64,000 nucleotides of DNA from Cryptococcus deneoformans JEC21 (taxonomy: Eukaryota; Basidiomycota; Tremellomycetes; Tremellales; Cryptococcaceae), in assembly GCF_000091045.1 (NCBI RefSeq), contig NC_006687.1:112001-176000 (forward strand). The letters run 5' to 3'. Made by a program: the position numbers and the translations under genes. How positions within the stretch are numbered: the first letter of the stretch is position 1; the number at the start of each line of letters is the position of its first letter. The notes beneath the pieces were generated by a model, which saw only the letters and a list, made by a program, of their open reading frames with translations, ran no database searches and was not told the origin of the DNA. This document shows, one piece after another, positions 47,512 to 58,898 of the stretch.

Positions 47512-48549
47512 CTACTCATCCAGATCCATCTTTTCTTTCGCATTCCCCTCGTCCTCTTCTTCTTCCTCCTCCTTTTGAAGCAGCTCCTTTGCCTTCCTCA
47601 TAGCAAACGCCGCCTCCTTGGAATAATGACTATTCCTCTTCTTCTCAAATTCCTTATGCCTCGCTTTCGTCTCCTCATCCATTTCTTCTTCGGAATCCGA
47701 AAATACTTCTCCGCTGTTGGCTGCCGTGTTCGCTGCTGTTGCCCCCAGCTCCATACCACCGACACTGCCGTTAGCACTGTGAATCGATCCCGTTGAAGTG
47801 CGTGGGGAAGATGATCCCGGTCGAACGGGGTGATCTTTAGAAGGGAGGGAGAAGGATGGAGAGCGCGAGGAAGTAGAGGTGGATGATGATGGACGACGAG
47901 GTGGTTGAGAGTTCATAAGTGTGTTTCGAGCAACTTGATCGGGGCTGATACCGATACTGTTTCGAGGACTTAGAGGGGTAGTAGGTGATCGAGGTGCTTT
48001 GTCGTCTTCCAAGTCAAAGCTAGGGACATCGCTGTCTGCAAACATATATGATAGTCAGAAAGAAGAGTAGACGCGAATTGCAATGCGAGAACGAGGTGAC
48101 AAACCATTTGCAAGAACTTGGTCGTTTATGGCATCATACCGTACATAAGGTGTCTTTGGTTCATCGATTTTCCTGCAAGGTGTCGGTACTGGCTTGATTC
48201 TACATATGCAAAAATAACTTACATGAGAGAATCCTTCTGGACCTCTGTCAAAGCAATATTCGCCTCATCCCACTGCAAGCTGCTGCCATCAACTTATACT
48301 CTAATCAAACCTCATGCGAAACACTTACTGCTCGCCAACAATACGCTCGCCATCAGGCCCAATACTATCGCTCAACGGGTTCTTCAATATACCTCTCGCA
48401 GGCGGTGGCTTGGCCGCACTCGGGGTATAGCCGTCATCGGGAGTGATAACAAGGTCGTCCGCAGCGACTTGTGGGGGCCCTGAGGCTGGGGGGATGTCGA
48501 TATGGGAAGGGTGAGAGTGTGTAGATGCGTAGGTTGCGTTGGGTGACAT
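47512..48549 (-). CDS. GLC8: Protein phosphatase 1 inhibitor-2 (Glc8-like)
   Basis: Intrinsically disordered regulator and chaperone of PP1. The family's three docking elements are visible: the N-terminal ARGILKNPL motif, then KIDEPKTPYVRYD with the regulatory Thr-Pro, and the C-terminal KEFEKKRNSHYSKEAAFAMRKAKELL helix. Between them is a Ser/Pro-rich region with PRSPTTPLSPRNS. The acidic end reads QKEEEEEEDEG. Four exons; two are short. It is divergent from calnexin across 408 bp. Confidence 0.86.
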
Positions 48550-48957
48550 GGCTGGGGAAATTGTGGAAATGGGAATAGGAAAGTGGAATAGATGGAGATG
48601 AGAACGAGGTCAACATGTGCCCTCCGTCATGCGTCGCTGCCGTTCGTTGTTGTTCGCCGATGCCATGTGTTACGTAAACATGCATTGACGTAACACAGCC
48701 TCCTGGAATCTTCCCCTTAAACGGCCCATTTAGCGGCCCAGTTTGTTATATGGGCGTGCACAGTTTGCCGGGTCGTCCAAAACCAGAACCTGAAACTGGG
48801 CTGCGGCAGAATATTCTGGGTGGTGTCACCCGAGTATCTTCCACGTCGACGGTTGCCGTTGCGGCGTCAATCTCGTCTTCCATTCATCCCATCCCCCTTT
48901 TCCCCCGCATTCCACAACTCTTACTTTCAGTCCACATCTCATACTCACAACATCAAA
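48550..48957. other. Divergent promoter region, inhibitor-2 / calnexin
   Basis: 408 bp containing the UPR-like site described separately. No gene. Confidence 0.5.
48841..48852. promoter_or_regulatory. Candidate unfolded-protein-response element upstream of calnexin
   Basis: CCACGTCGACGG reads CCGTCGACGTGG on the other strand, containing GACGTGG, the core of Hac1/XBP1-type sites. It lies about 105 bp before the calnexin ATG. Use by Cryptococcus Hxl1 is inference. Confidence 0.35.
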
Positions 48958-51108
48958 ATGCGTCCCCAGAACGTTGCTGGAGTAGCTGGTACCGGTGCCC
49001 TCATCATGGCCGCTGGCGCCCTTGCAGACCAGACTGTCTTCCATGTACGTCTTCCCGTGTCAGAAACGTGATTGGAACAAGCCCAGCTCACTTCCTTTGT
49101 CTGGCTTCAGCCCACCTCTCTCACCGCGCCCTTCATCGAGCAGTTCATCGAGTCTATCCCCGACTCTCGATGGACCGTCTCTCGAGCTACCAAACAGACC
49201 CCCGTCGGCGACGAGATCTTCTCTTATGTGGGTCAGTGGGAGGTTGAGGAACCCGAGGTTTACCCCGGTATCCCTGGTGACAAGGGTCTCGTTTTGAGTA
49301 CGTCTTTCCATCCTCTTGCGTCTTTCTGTAGTTATGTCACTGACAAATATGTGCAGAGACCAAGGCTGCCCACCACGCCATCTCCACTCTCTTCACCGAA
49401 CCCATTGACCCCAAGGGCAAGTCCCTCGTCGTTCAATACGAGGTCAAGCTTCAAAAGGGTCTCGAGTGCGGTGGCGCCTATATCAAGTTGTTGACCGACC
49501 AACAAGACGAAGGCCTTCGTGCTGGTGAGGATTACACTGACAAGGTGAGTCGGCTATCAAAAGGAAGTAGGATGACGAGCGCGCGTGCTAAGACATCTGC
49601 AGACCCCCTTCACCATCATGTTCGGTCCCGACAAGTGTGGTTCCACCAACAAGGTTCACTTCATCTTCCGACACAAGAACCCTCTTACCGGTGAATGGGA
49701 AGAGAAGCACTTGAAGAACCCTCCTTCCCCCAAGATCACCAAGACCACCGCTCTTTATACCTTGATCACCAAGTAAGCCCTCTTTCCTTTAAACGAGTGT
49801 TTTAGCCTTCGTTTGCTAACTTCAAGATCAGCCCTGACCAGACCTTTGAGATCCTCATCAATGATGAGTCTGTCAGGAAGGGTAGCTTGCTGGAAGACTT
49901 TGATCCTGCGGTCAACCCCCCCAAGGAGATTGATGACCCCGAGGACTTCAAGCCCGAGACTTGGGTCGATGAAGCAGAAATCGAAGACGTCACTGCTACC
50001 AAGCCTGACGACTGGGATGAGGATGCTCCTATGATGATCACTGATGCCTCCGCCACCAAGCCCGAGGACTGGCTCGAAGAGGAGCCCGAGACCATTCCTG
50101 ACCCCGAGGCTGAGAAGCCTGAAGAGTGGGATGTGAGTGCATCGTTCTTCATAATACGGAACAAGGACAAACCTGATGAAAAAATAGGACGAGGAAGACG
50201 GTGACTGGATCCCTCCTATGGTCCCCAACCCCAAGTGTGAGGACGTTTCCGGCTGTGGTCCTTGGACTGCTCCTAAGATCAGGAACCCCGACTACAAGGT
50301 ATGTCGCCCCATCATCTATTCGTTGCAAGTCCACACCCGCTAACTCTTGAGCAGGGCAAATGGACTGTTCCCAGGATCCCCAACCCCGAGTACAAGGGCC
50401 CCTGGGCCCCCCGAAAGATTGCCAACCCTGCTTTCTTTGAGGACCTTCACCCCTCTGACTTTACCAAAATTGGCGGTGTCGGTATCGAGCTCTGGACCAT
50501 GACCGAAGACATCCTCTGTAAGTCATTTTTGAATCTCATTCTTGTAACAAAGTGTGTAAAATGTTGACCAATGGAAATAGTCGACAACTTGTACATTGGC
50601 CATGACGCTGCTCAGGCCAAAAAGTTTGCTGAGGAAACTTACCACGTCAAGAAGCCTATCGAGAAGGAGGCTGAGGGCTCAAATGAGGATGAATTGGAGG
50701 AGCCTTCTTCTCTTGTTGAAAAGGTCCAGCTCAAGGTTTACGAGTTCCTTCGTAAGTTGCCATCTCCCACTCCTTCCCCCTGTCCCCCACCTCGAGCCAA
50801 CGCGCTGACAACTCAATCTCTCACAACCAGACCTTGCCACCTTTGACATTGCCCAAGCCGTCAAGCAAATGCCTGAAGTCGCCGCCGGTCTCGCCGCAGC
50901 GGTCTTCACTCTCCTCGGTATGCTTCTTGCGCTCTTTGGCTTTATTGGTTCCGCTCCTACCAAGGTCAGGCAGACTACCGTAAAGACCAAGGCTGTAGCT
51001 CCCGTTGCTCCCGCGGGTGAGGAGGAGAAGAAGGCCCTCGATCAGGCTGGTGTGGAGGTTCCTGCTGAGGGCTCGAAGAAGAGGGTTACTAGGTCTACAA
51101 AAGAGTAA
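48958..51108 (+). CDS. CNE1: Calnexin (ER lectin chaperone)
   Basis: Membrane lectin that retains monoglucosylated glycoproteins in the ER for folding. A signal-like N-terminus ([17 protein letters not shown]) leads into the lectin domain ([50 protein letters not shown]). The P domain has repeated motif 1 ([30 protein letters not shown]) and motif 2 ([34 protein letters not shown]). A membrane helix follows ([20 protein letters not shown]). The cytosolic tail ends in basic RVTRSTKE rather than a classic KDEL. Both Cys pairs are present. About ten exons. Strong call. Confidence 0.95.
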
Positions 51109-51561
51109 AGTGGAGATCCCCAGCCCACCCTTTGGAGCTGAAGAAGAAGAAGGAGCAGTTATAAGCTGCTGCGTTTCGATAGCGGTCTGTAAGGTCGTTT
51201 TTTTTAACGAGTGGTTTAGTTGAGCTGCCATGTAGTGTTTTTCGTTTTTGTTCTTACAATGATCGCGTCTGGTTGAAAATCTGCTCCTTTCGTTGCTAAC
51301 CCTTTCAGTGCTAATAACTTATAAACCATTTTCGAAAATTATCGGAGTATGAGAAGCGTGAAGCGTGAAGTGAGAAGTTTTCGGACCTGATATTGCTCAC
51401 AAAGGATGACTTTGTTTACCGATACGCAATCACAAAATTCCGACCCGAATCAACCCTCCATCGCCTACTCTTGGCAGCCATATAAACAGTTAACTACCTC
51501 CCCGGATGATTTTTAGCATCAGATCCCATCCATCAAACTAAACCAAGAAAGAACGGAAAAA
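51109..51561. other. Spacer
   Basis: 453 bp: calnexin 3' UTR, then promoter. The direct repeat AGAAGCGTGAAGCGTGAAG occurs at 51352-51370. No gene. Confidence 0.45.
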
Positions 51562-52059
51562 ATGTCGTCATTCAATCTCACGTCAACCACGTCCATTCTC
51601 GCGGCGAACAACCCCTCTCTAACACCCTCTGGCGCTAGATCAGCTGCTATCATCGAATGGGCCAAACTCACCTGTCCTACGTGGACATCTACCCTACCTG
51701 TCAAAACCTCCATCTCCTGGGCTGGGGTAGGGAGTCGTCGTCAGACGCAGACCACCGGTCCTGCCGGAGGAGACAATGAAGATAGTGAAGACGACGAAGG
51801 GATGTCCTTACCAGGCGGGGGCGGGGTAAAGTTGTATGGACAAGAGGAAGAAAAGAAGAGGGTTACAGAAGAGTTGGAGACCCTTACTGGGCTTTTATTC
51901 TCGCAGCGCACAGAGGGGGAGGGTGAAGAGGAGTACAAGAGTAGGCAGACGTTGCAGCGGTTGATCAGTTTCGGTACGATTCCAGAGGGAGCGAGAGGCG
52001 AGGGGAATGAACAGGGAAGCGAATGGATTTTACAGCAAGGAAAAGTTAGCAAAGTGTGA
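51562..52059 (+). CDS. Orphan protein, 165 aa, intron-less
   Basis: A continuous frame with good coding composition. The N-terminal 50 residues look folded (ARSAAIIEWAKLTCPTW). A Gly/Asp-rich linker (GGDNEDSEDDEG) is followed by a charged helix (QEEEKKRVTEELETLTGLL) and LQRLISFGTIPEG. No signal peptide or membrane segment. The start follows an A-rich leader, typical of these genes. Family not recognised. Confidence 0.65.
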   Translation: MSSFNLTSTTSILAANNPSLTPSGARSAAIIEWAKLTCPTWTSTLPVKTSISWAGVGSRRQTQTTGPAGGDNEDSEDDEGMSLPGGGGVKLYGQEEEKKRVTEELETLTGLLFSQRTEGEGEEEYKSRQTLQRLISFGTIPEGARGEGNEQGSEWILQQGKVSKV

Positions 52060-52250
52060 ATTGTTTTGCACAGGTAGTGATAAGCAAGCGAATGAATTGC
52101 TGAAAGACAAGACATTTATTTATTCATGACCGTGAATAAAATATATAAGCATAAAGATGTAATAGATAACTGGACCAGCAGAGAGATGAAAAACCAGTCG
52201 TAGATAACCAGAGATAAAACTACACTAAAAGTCTTGTTAAAAACTACTTG

Positions 52251-55200
52251 TTACAACAACTTGCCGAATATACCCTTCGCCCCTGCCTTCGCTGTCTCTT
52301 TCATCTATGAACATAAAATAATCAGTATACGAATCTCTAAGGTGAAGTCGAACGTAATGGAATATTTTTAAACGTACAGCTGCGTTCTTTGCCTGACCAA
52401 GATATTGGGTTGCAGATGTCGAGACGTTGTTCAGTGACTCTCCGAGCATATCGAGAACATCCCCTCGCAACGATATAGCGTTTGTCATTTCCGTGTACCT
52501 GTGAGCCACGCCGGAATCAGTGCTAGGTCAAAAAACAAGGGCACGACAGAAAACATACACATCTTGTCTCTCACCCTCCTGCGCTTTTGGCGCCTTCGTT
52601 TTCTTAACAGCTGTTCGATTCGGCAATGTATTGGATGGGAGCTGAGGTGGCTTTTCCGGTTCTTCTTCCGGCTTTCCCCATGAGATGAGAGGTTTGTGAG
52701 GGCCCGCTGGGGCTTTTGGAGGGGGAGCTCTCAATGGACCTCCAACTACATGTCGTGATTAGTAGATTGTTGAAGAGTAAAAGTGATAGAGACGTACTGA
52801 GAGCATCGAGTTGAGCACCGGTCAGAGTTGCGCCCCAAATCCAAGAGATCACTCCTGCATTGACTGGTTGTGGTTGTGGCGGTATGGCTTTCTTGTGTGC
52901 ACAAGGATCGATACGAGGCGGTAACGGTTTGCGGAAGTGGAAGAATGTCCGCAGGTTGATATCGAGAGGGCCGCTATACTCAACAAAGTCACCAGAACGG
53001 TCGTCTATGGACAATTTGCCACTGGAACGTCCTTGGGGTCCGAAGAAAAGATTTATACGGGTGATGTATTGGAGGAAGGGGACGGTGTAAACTAGTGCGG
53101 AGCCGGTAGTCGTCACAGCAATGATGATCTTGTGACCTAAAGCTCTGTAAGTCGATGCGGCGATAATTCCTCATCAAACTCACCATGCCTGGTAACGTAG
53201 AAAACGTTAGATAACTCCTCATCTTCCAGCTCGACCTTTGCTATTCTTTCTCCGCTGAAGTTTATGGCACATCTAATACTCTTCTTAGACGCGGCAATCC
53301 AAAGACAGTGGACTGATGCCTCTTTTCCCTTCCCATAATCTGTAGGCTCTTGCATGGCTGCTTGTAGGGCAGTGGCACTTGTAGCCAATTCATTACCTGT
53401 CATTGGATCGAGGACGAAAGACGCGATCGGTCCGAAAAGGGAATCATTGGTGAATGTGGGGGGTTTGGCCTCGACGACCCATTCACCTAGAACATTGATG
53501 AGAGCGTAGATTTTTGTCAAGCTATTGCCAAGATTAGCAGCGTGATCTTTGAACACACCAAACAATTAGGACTATGCACCCACCCTTTAACGTAAGATAC
53601 TATCAGTCTCGGTCTATTAACCATGTCTATGGAGTGGTCAGCGTCCAGAAATGCAGCTCATCCAGCGAGGACTTACCTCCTCCCATTCCTGACACTGTCC
53701 ATTTCAGTGACCCCACGACAGAGGTCTCTGGCAAAACGTTCTGGATATTTCCCTTCTTCTTTTTCTTCTTCATCATTGCACCATCTTCATCGAACCCTTC
53801 CCTCAAAATGACATCCGGGCCTCGCATATCAATTATCGCAAGCGATTTGCTAGAGAATGCGACAGCGATGAAACCTAATTGCAGACGTTAGCATTCGGGA
53901 GCGCAGACTTGTTCCGTGTGCTCACCAATGTCAGATACTGCGCAAGAAATAGGCTCTCCCTGCTTCGTTGTGAAAATGGCTACAGGCTTGAATCCATCTG
54001 TGTTGGGCTTTGCCAAATGTCCAATCTCCAATACTTCCTCTACCCACTCGCTCTTCCCTTGTTGCCTTGGCTGTGGCGGAAAATAACTTCCCTCAGTCTC
54101 TTCCCCAACCTGATCCCCTCCCCTATTCAATATCTCCTGATATCTATCGTCATCCGTCGATGTCTTGGCCTTCTGGAACTTTGTCACGAGGACTTCGCCT
54201 GTCGTAAATGTAATTACACATTCCAAAGCCTCTCTTGCGAGGTGTACTGATTTGATCCTGACCTTAGATCTATCGTTCAACCACAACTGAGCGAGAGGGA
54301 GATGGGAGACGTCTGGATGTTTCAGGTAATTACCGGTGTTGATGGTCAAGTGAGGGAGAGGATTGGGGAACTCAAATCGGAGGGGCGTCGGTAAGATGAG
54401 AATATGTGGAGAAGCGTCCCAGAACCTTACCGTACCATCTGCGTGATAAGTGACGAGGATACGATAGCTTTCCATTTTGGCGACCATGACTTCTGGCGCC
54501 CCATGCGATTGGAGATCTGGAACTGCTAGACCACCTCGCAATGGCAATCTCGGCATTTCCTCCTCGCCGGCATGTTCGATTGTCCAGCTTATGAGTCGTT
54601 TAAACACTGGAGTGCTCAGCGCATACAGCTCGGTGCCTAGGACAGAGAGGGCGCCAGACCAAACGGTAGAAGGGAACGAAAGCTGCTTTCGCATCTTCGC
54701 AGATCGTTGAAAGTTAGTCGTGATACCGCTGAGACCACTGATATCACTGACAGGCGTGTCAGGCGATGCTGCGGGGGGGATACTAAGCGCTGGTGAGGGT
54801 GTGCGGATGGACCATGGTAGCCGCCAGCCGCCACCAGCACGGGGTGACATAGGTGCAGGGGGTGTGATGGGTGCTGGTGTCATTGCAACGATTTTTTCGC
54901 CCGCTCCTGGCTGGATGTAGTTCTTCCTTCCGGACGAGGGTGGTGCAACATCAGACCGCGGTGGTGGAAATACCCACGCTTCAAGACTACGTGTCGCGTA
55001 AGGTTGCTTGATCTCGGGAATTGAGGGATCAGGAGCGAGAGAGATGACGATGCTGATGGGGTCATGTGAGAGATTGAAGTAAGGGTTACTTCGAGGGATG
55101 AGGATGAAGTCTTCAGGGGGGGTCCGAGTAAGCCAGTTGAAGCTACCAGTAGGTAAAAGAGAGTCACGGAAAGCGTAACGTTCCTGAAGAGGCATGCTTT

Positions 55201-56546
55201 CCGAAGGGGATTTGGAACTGGCGTTGATAGGAGGTTTATAGGCAGGGAATTGCAAAATGTTGATCCCTGGCTTGTCCCCAGGACTCTGTCCACCCAAAAT
55301 CAACAAAAGCGTTTCACCCCGCTCCGCAAGCTCCACTGTGGCATTGGTCAACGGTTCTCTTGCCTGTGGAGTTCCCTGAGCAGATATAAGAGCTTTCAAG
55401 CTGGCCTGATCGGGAAAGCTCGCCCATACCATCTTGTAGATTGGTTCCCTATTCGCCGACACAGCAGAGACAATCGCATTCCCATTCTGATCCCTTTCCA
55501 CCTTTTTATCCTTACTAGGCAAAGCACCAGATTCCAACAGACTTTCGGCATCGGCAACATTGACATCCTCGTGCGTGATTGTGCGCACCATCAACGGCTT
55601 GTCAGACTCGGAGAACGCCCAAAACGCAATGCACCCATCCACATGACCAACAGCAAAAACAAGACCATCGGGACGCCAGGTTATGAAGGTGACTGATGGT
55701 GCGCGTTCTGTCCAGAGGGATCCGTCAGCATCCTGATAGGAGCCGCCTCCTGGAGCACCAGGTGGGAGAATCATTTCGAACGTCTTGACGACCATGTTCC
55801 TCTGCATATCCCATGCAACGACGCCTCCTTCGTATCCTATCAGCATGATGTTGAGATCCCGAGGATTCATAGCTAAGCAAGTTGCCATTGGCCTGAGGAT
55901 AGACGTCAGTCGGTCGCCCTACACCGCAGAACTTTACGTACCCTCCAAGGGTCTTTTCTCTTCCAGGTACACCACTCCTTATCATTCTATCCTCATAATC
56001 CTGCCAGCAATTCCCAATCTTCCAGTTACCCAAACCCCTCCTGCTCAAATCCCAAGTCAAAGTCGTTCCGTCTCTCACGGTCAAGAACAAATGGGTATGA
56101 CAAGGCAATGGTTGCTCTACACTAGTCACAGTACCCCATAGAGTATACGCGATCTCCTTCATGGGAAGCGGCGGATGTAGAGAAGGGTTCGGATGATCCG
56201 TCATGTGCTCGAGCGTATAGGTGTGGATTGTGTTGCCATCATCAATAGCGATAATCCTGTTATGACCTGGATGGAACAGGAGGAATTTGATAACATGTGC
56301 GGGACCGGAAGACGAGATTGGTGAAACCGGAAGAGTGAACTGAAAAGGGGGAGCTCCATAGCAGTGGACCATACCGTTAGAAGTGCCTATGGCGAAGAGA
56401 GAGAGTACAGGGTCAACTGCAAGCGCAGTCACCTCTCCAGTGAAACCGAGGGAGCGAAGCTGGCCATATCTGTAAAAAGTAGTCTCGCGAAGATTCCTTG
56501 TGTAGTCGGTATCTGGAGATAAAGATGGACCTTTGTTCTTAAACAT
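52251..56546 (-). CDS. SRO7: Lethal giant larvae / Sro7-type WD40 protein
   Basis: Lgl/Sro7 proteins bind t-SNAREs such as Sec9 and the Rab Sec4 and act in polarised exocytosis. The N-terminus MFKNKGPSLSPDTDYTRN is followed by RSLGFTGEVTALAVDPVLS, the first of two WD40-like propellers. Further blades include FAIGTSNGMVHCYGAPPFQF, MLIGYEGGVVAWDMQ and a region with YRILVTYHADGTVRFWD. At the C-terminus a short R-SNARE-like helix is seen (SLRGDVLDMLGESLNNVSTS), then KAGAKGIFGKLL. Around ten introns. An in-frame ATG upstream (56708) would add about 54 residues; MFKNKG better matches the family. Confidence 0.88.
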
Positions 56547-57239
56547 GTTGAAGCCTAGCTCCCAGGCATTCAATAAAGATGCGAAGATGTAAGAGAAGAC
56601 GAACGAAGATACCTTGAATGCAAGAGATGCGAATTCTCGACAATTAAGTTGAGCTGCGAAAGCGGAAACAATGACAATAAAATGCCCGAAATGCGTAAAT
56701 GATGACATCCCAGATCTGGCTATTCCCTTTTTTGGCTCTCCTTTTATCGATTATCGAGCTCAGTTCAACTGCATTATCTCGCTCTCATTCTTCCGATGCG
56801 TAGCACATGAAGTCAAAATACATCTCTTCAAATGAAACTCTTTTGGTGGAGATTTGCGCTATGAGCACCTAGATTAAGCTTTCTTTCCTGCTGGCGACTG
56901 ATGAATGGCCGCCGGGCACACCCATTCGAGGACGGTGAAGACCGCCGCCTGAACAAATAAAAAATAACAAATTCTTACAGAAAGGGTGTAATAATACAAC
57001 CGCCGGAAATATACAAGACGGTATGGCATGCACGGAAGTGGAAATCGATGCCGAGGACGTTGTTATTGTTCTTAGTATCCCTATCTAAGCAACATCACAG
57101 CGTAGCGACAGTATACAGGGCTACATTCGATGTCTAACTCTTATGCCCTTCTGATTGCCTAAAATAACAACAAATCAGCTCAGTTTCCAACAGCAGCAGC
57201 AGTTCTCATTTTGCGATTTAAATCACCTGCCGAACAAGA
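56547..57239. other. Lgl/Sro7 promoter and thaumatin-like 3' UTR
   Basis: 693 bp. A CAG triplet run (57186-57199) lies outside any CDS. No gene. Confidence 0.45.
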
Positions 57240-58898
57240 TTAATTCATCACCATCATCGACGCCGGACTCACTCTTTTCTTATGGGAATTATCACTCGCT
57301 CCGGTCGGTACAGCGCTCAGCCAATTTCCTTCTCCCCATCGATGTCCACTCCAAGGCATGTCGTCTCCAGGCTCGGTACCTGTCCTTTCCGCCGCTACCC
57401 AAGCCGAATCCGTCTGTGACGCCTGCGTAGCAATCACTGAACCTGCAGTGTTTGTCGCCTCTGAACCGCTTCCATCTACACCATGGATGACCTCGTATAA
57501 TGTGGAACCGCCATACACTGTGAAGATTTCTACGCTGGTGTAACCTTGCCCCTCTGCCGCAGATGTAGCCTGAACAGCTATGAACTCAGAACCATCGGAC
57601 GATGGGACTATGGTAGGCGTGGTCAACGTTGTTTCAGCGACCAAGTCCATCTCTGGCTCTAGGTAATGGGCTGCGTTCACAACGGAAGACTGAGCGGCGA
57701 TAACAACAGAAGTCTGGACCGGCGCAGTAATCGCTGTCGCGACCGAGCTCGACATAGCCTGTGCTACAATGCCTGCAGCCGTCTGAGTAGCGGTGACAGT
57801 AGTAGCAATTGTCGTTGCGCCGCTACTCGCCGCACTTGTCTCGTCAATTTGGATAGCAGCAGCCCCGTCCACCCCGGTTGCAACTGTTGCAACAACATCC
57901 AGCTCCCCTATCGTTGCGATACTTGTCGGGCTTGGACCGACACTAAATGCCGTGCTAAATGTAGTGGCCATACTCGAACACGTCGCGGTGGCATTTACAT
58001 ATTTGGTTGACGCTTCTTTTGCGCCAATATAGTCGGAACCCGCAGGACAAAACTCAACAATATAGTCTGGAGAACCACCGCATGTCCACAGGGCTGTGTG
58101 GGATTTCTCGTCGTAGGCATACGCGTAGGAAGTATTGCAGTTATCTTTAAAAAGCGCATAGTAATCAACACCACAGGCTAGACAGAGGGCGGAATCGGCG
58201 TACGCCCCTATTGCGCTATCTTAGCTGACAAGCTATAGACATAAAGGATGGTTGACTTACCAGTGCAGCATGCTCTATTGCCATAGAGCTCCTGACCGAA
58301 CCCCCTATTACAAGGGGCAATACAACCTAGATTTACCCCCTTCTGATCAAGTGATGTCCTCAACAAAGGCGGACAGAGGACGTTGATATTTACTTGGCAT
58401 TGCGGTTGGGGGCAGGTGGAAATGGATGGGATGATGTTGAGCGGAATATTGAAGCCATCAACGAGAGAGATGTCATAGTTGTCTTCCTTCCCGGGAATAA
58501 GAGTGAATTCGGCTAGATTTGGTAAGTTATATGTCTCTTACCTCCAGGCTGGACTACTCACCCAAAGTTGCCGGTGGCTGATCTGAATTTTCACAAGTGA
58601 TGTCCCCATTTTCCCCTGAACCACACTGGCCAGTCAAACATTGGAAAACACCATCCTGAACGACACACCCAGTCCTAGCCCAGATCCGTCCTGCTGTCCA
58701 ATCTTCTGGCACGGTGAATTCAGTCTGGCCGCCAGCCGCAAGTTCCCAACCTGTCGCTTGGTCGGGTATGAAACTTCCGCCGGTGTGCATACCTGGCCAA
58801 ATAGTGGACGAGCATGAGTTCTTGACGGTGATCTGTCGGGCAAAGGGGGATGGGATTAAGAGAAGGGGAAGGAGGAGAGAGGGAAGAAGAGGGGGCAT
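57240..58898 (-). CDS. Secreted thaumatin-like protein with long Ala/Thr/Ser-rich tail
   Basis: Thaumatin-like proteins are secreted Cys-rich folds; some bind or cut beta-1,3-glucan. A signal peptide (PPLLPSLLLPLLLIPSPFA) is followed by QITVKNSCSSTIWPGMHTGG, the thaumatin N-terminus. GRIWARTGC, CLTGQCGSG, AEFTLIPGKEDNYDISLVDGFN (the core acidic and Phe/Asp positions), GCIAPCNRGFG and a Cys-rich end (FKDNCNTSYAYAYDE, TALWTCGGSPDYIVEFCP) follow. An Ala/Thr/Ser-rich tail of about 240 residues comes next, with few hydrophobic residues and no clear GPI-type end (it finishes KKRVSPASMMVMN). Three exons. Function in the wall is inference. Confidence 0.88.

Noticed and set aside
48750..49247. Open frame at the calnexin promoter and first exon
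   Set aside because: Out of frame with the calnexin exons and rich in Arg and Ser; calnexin accounts for the region.
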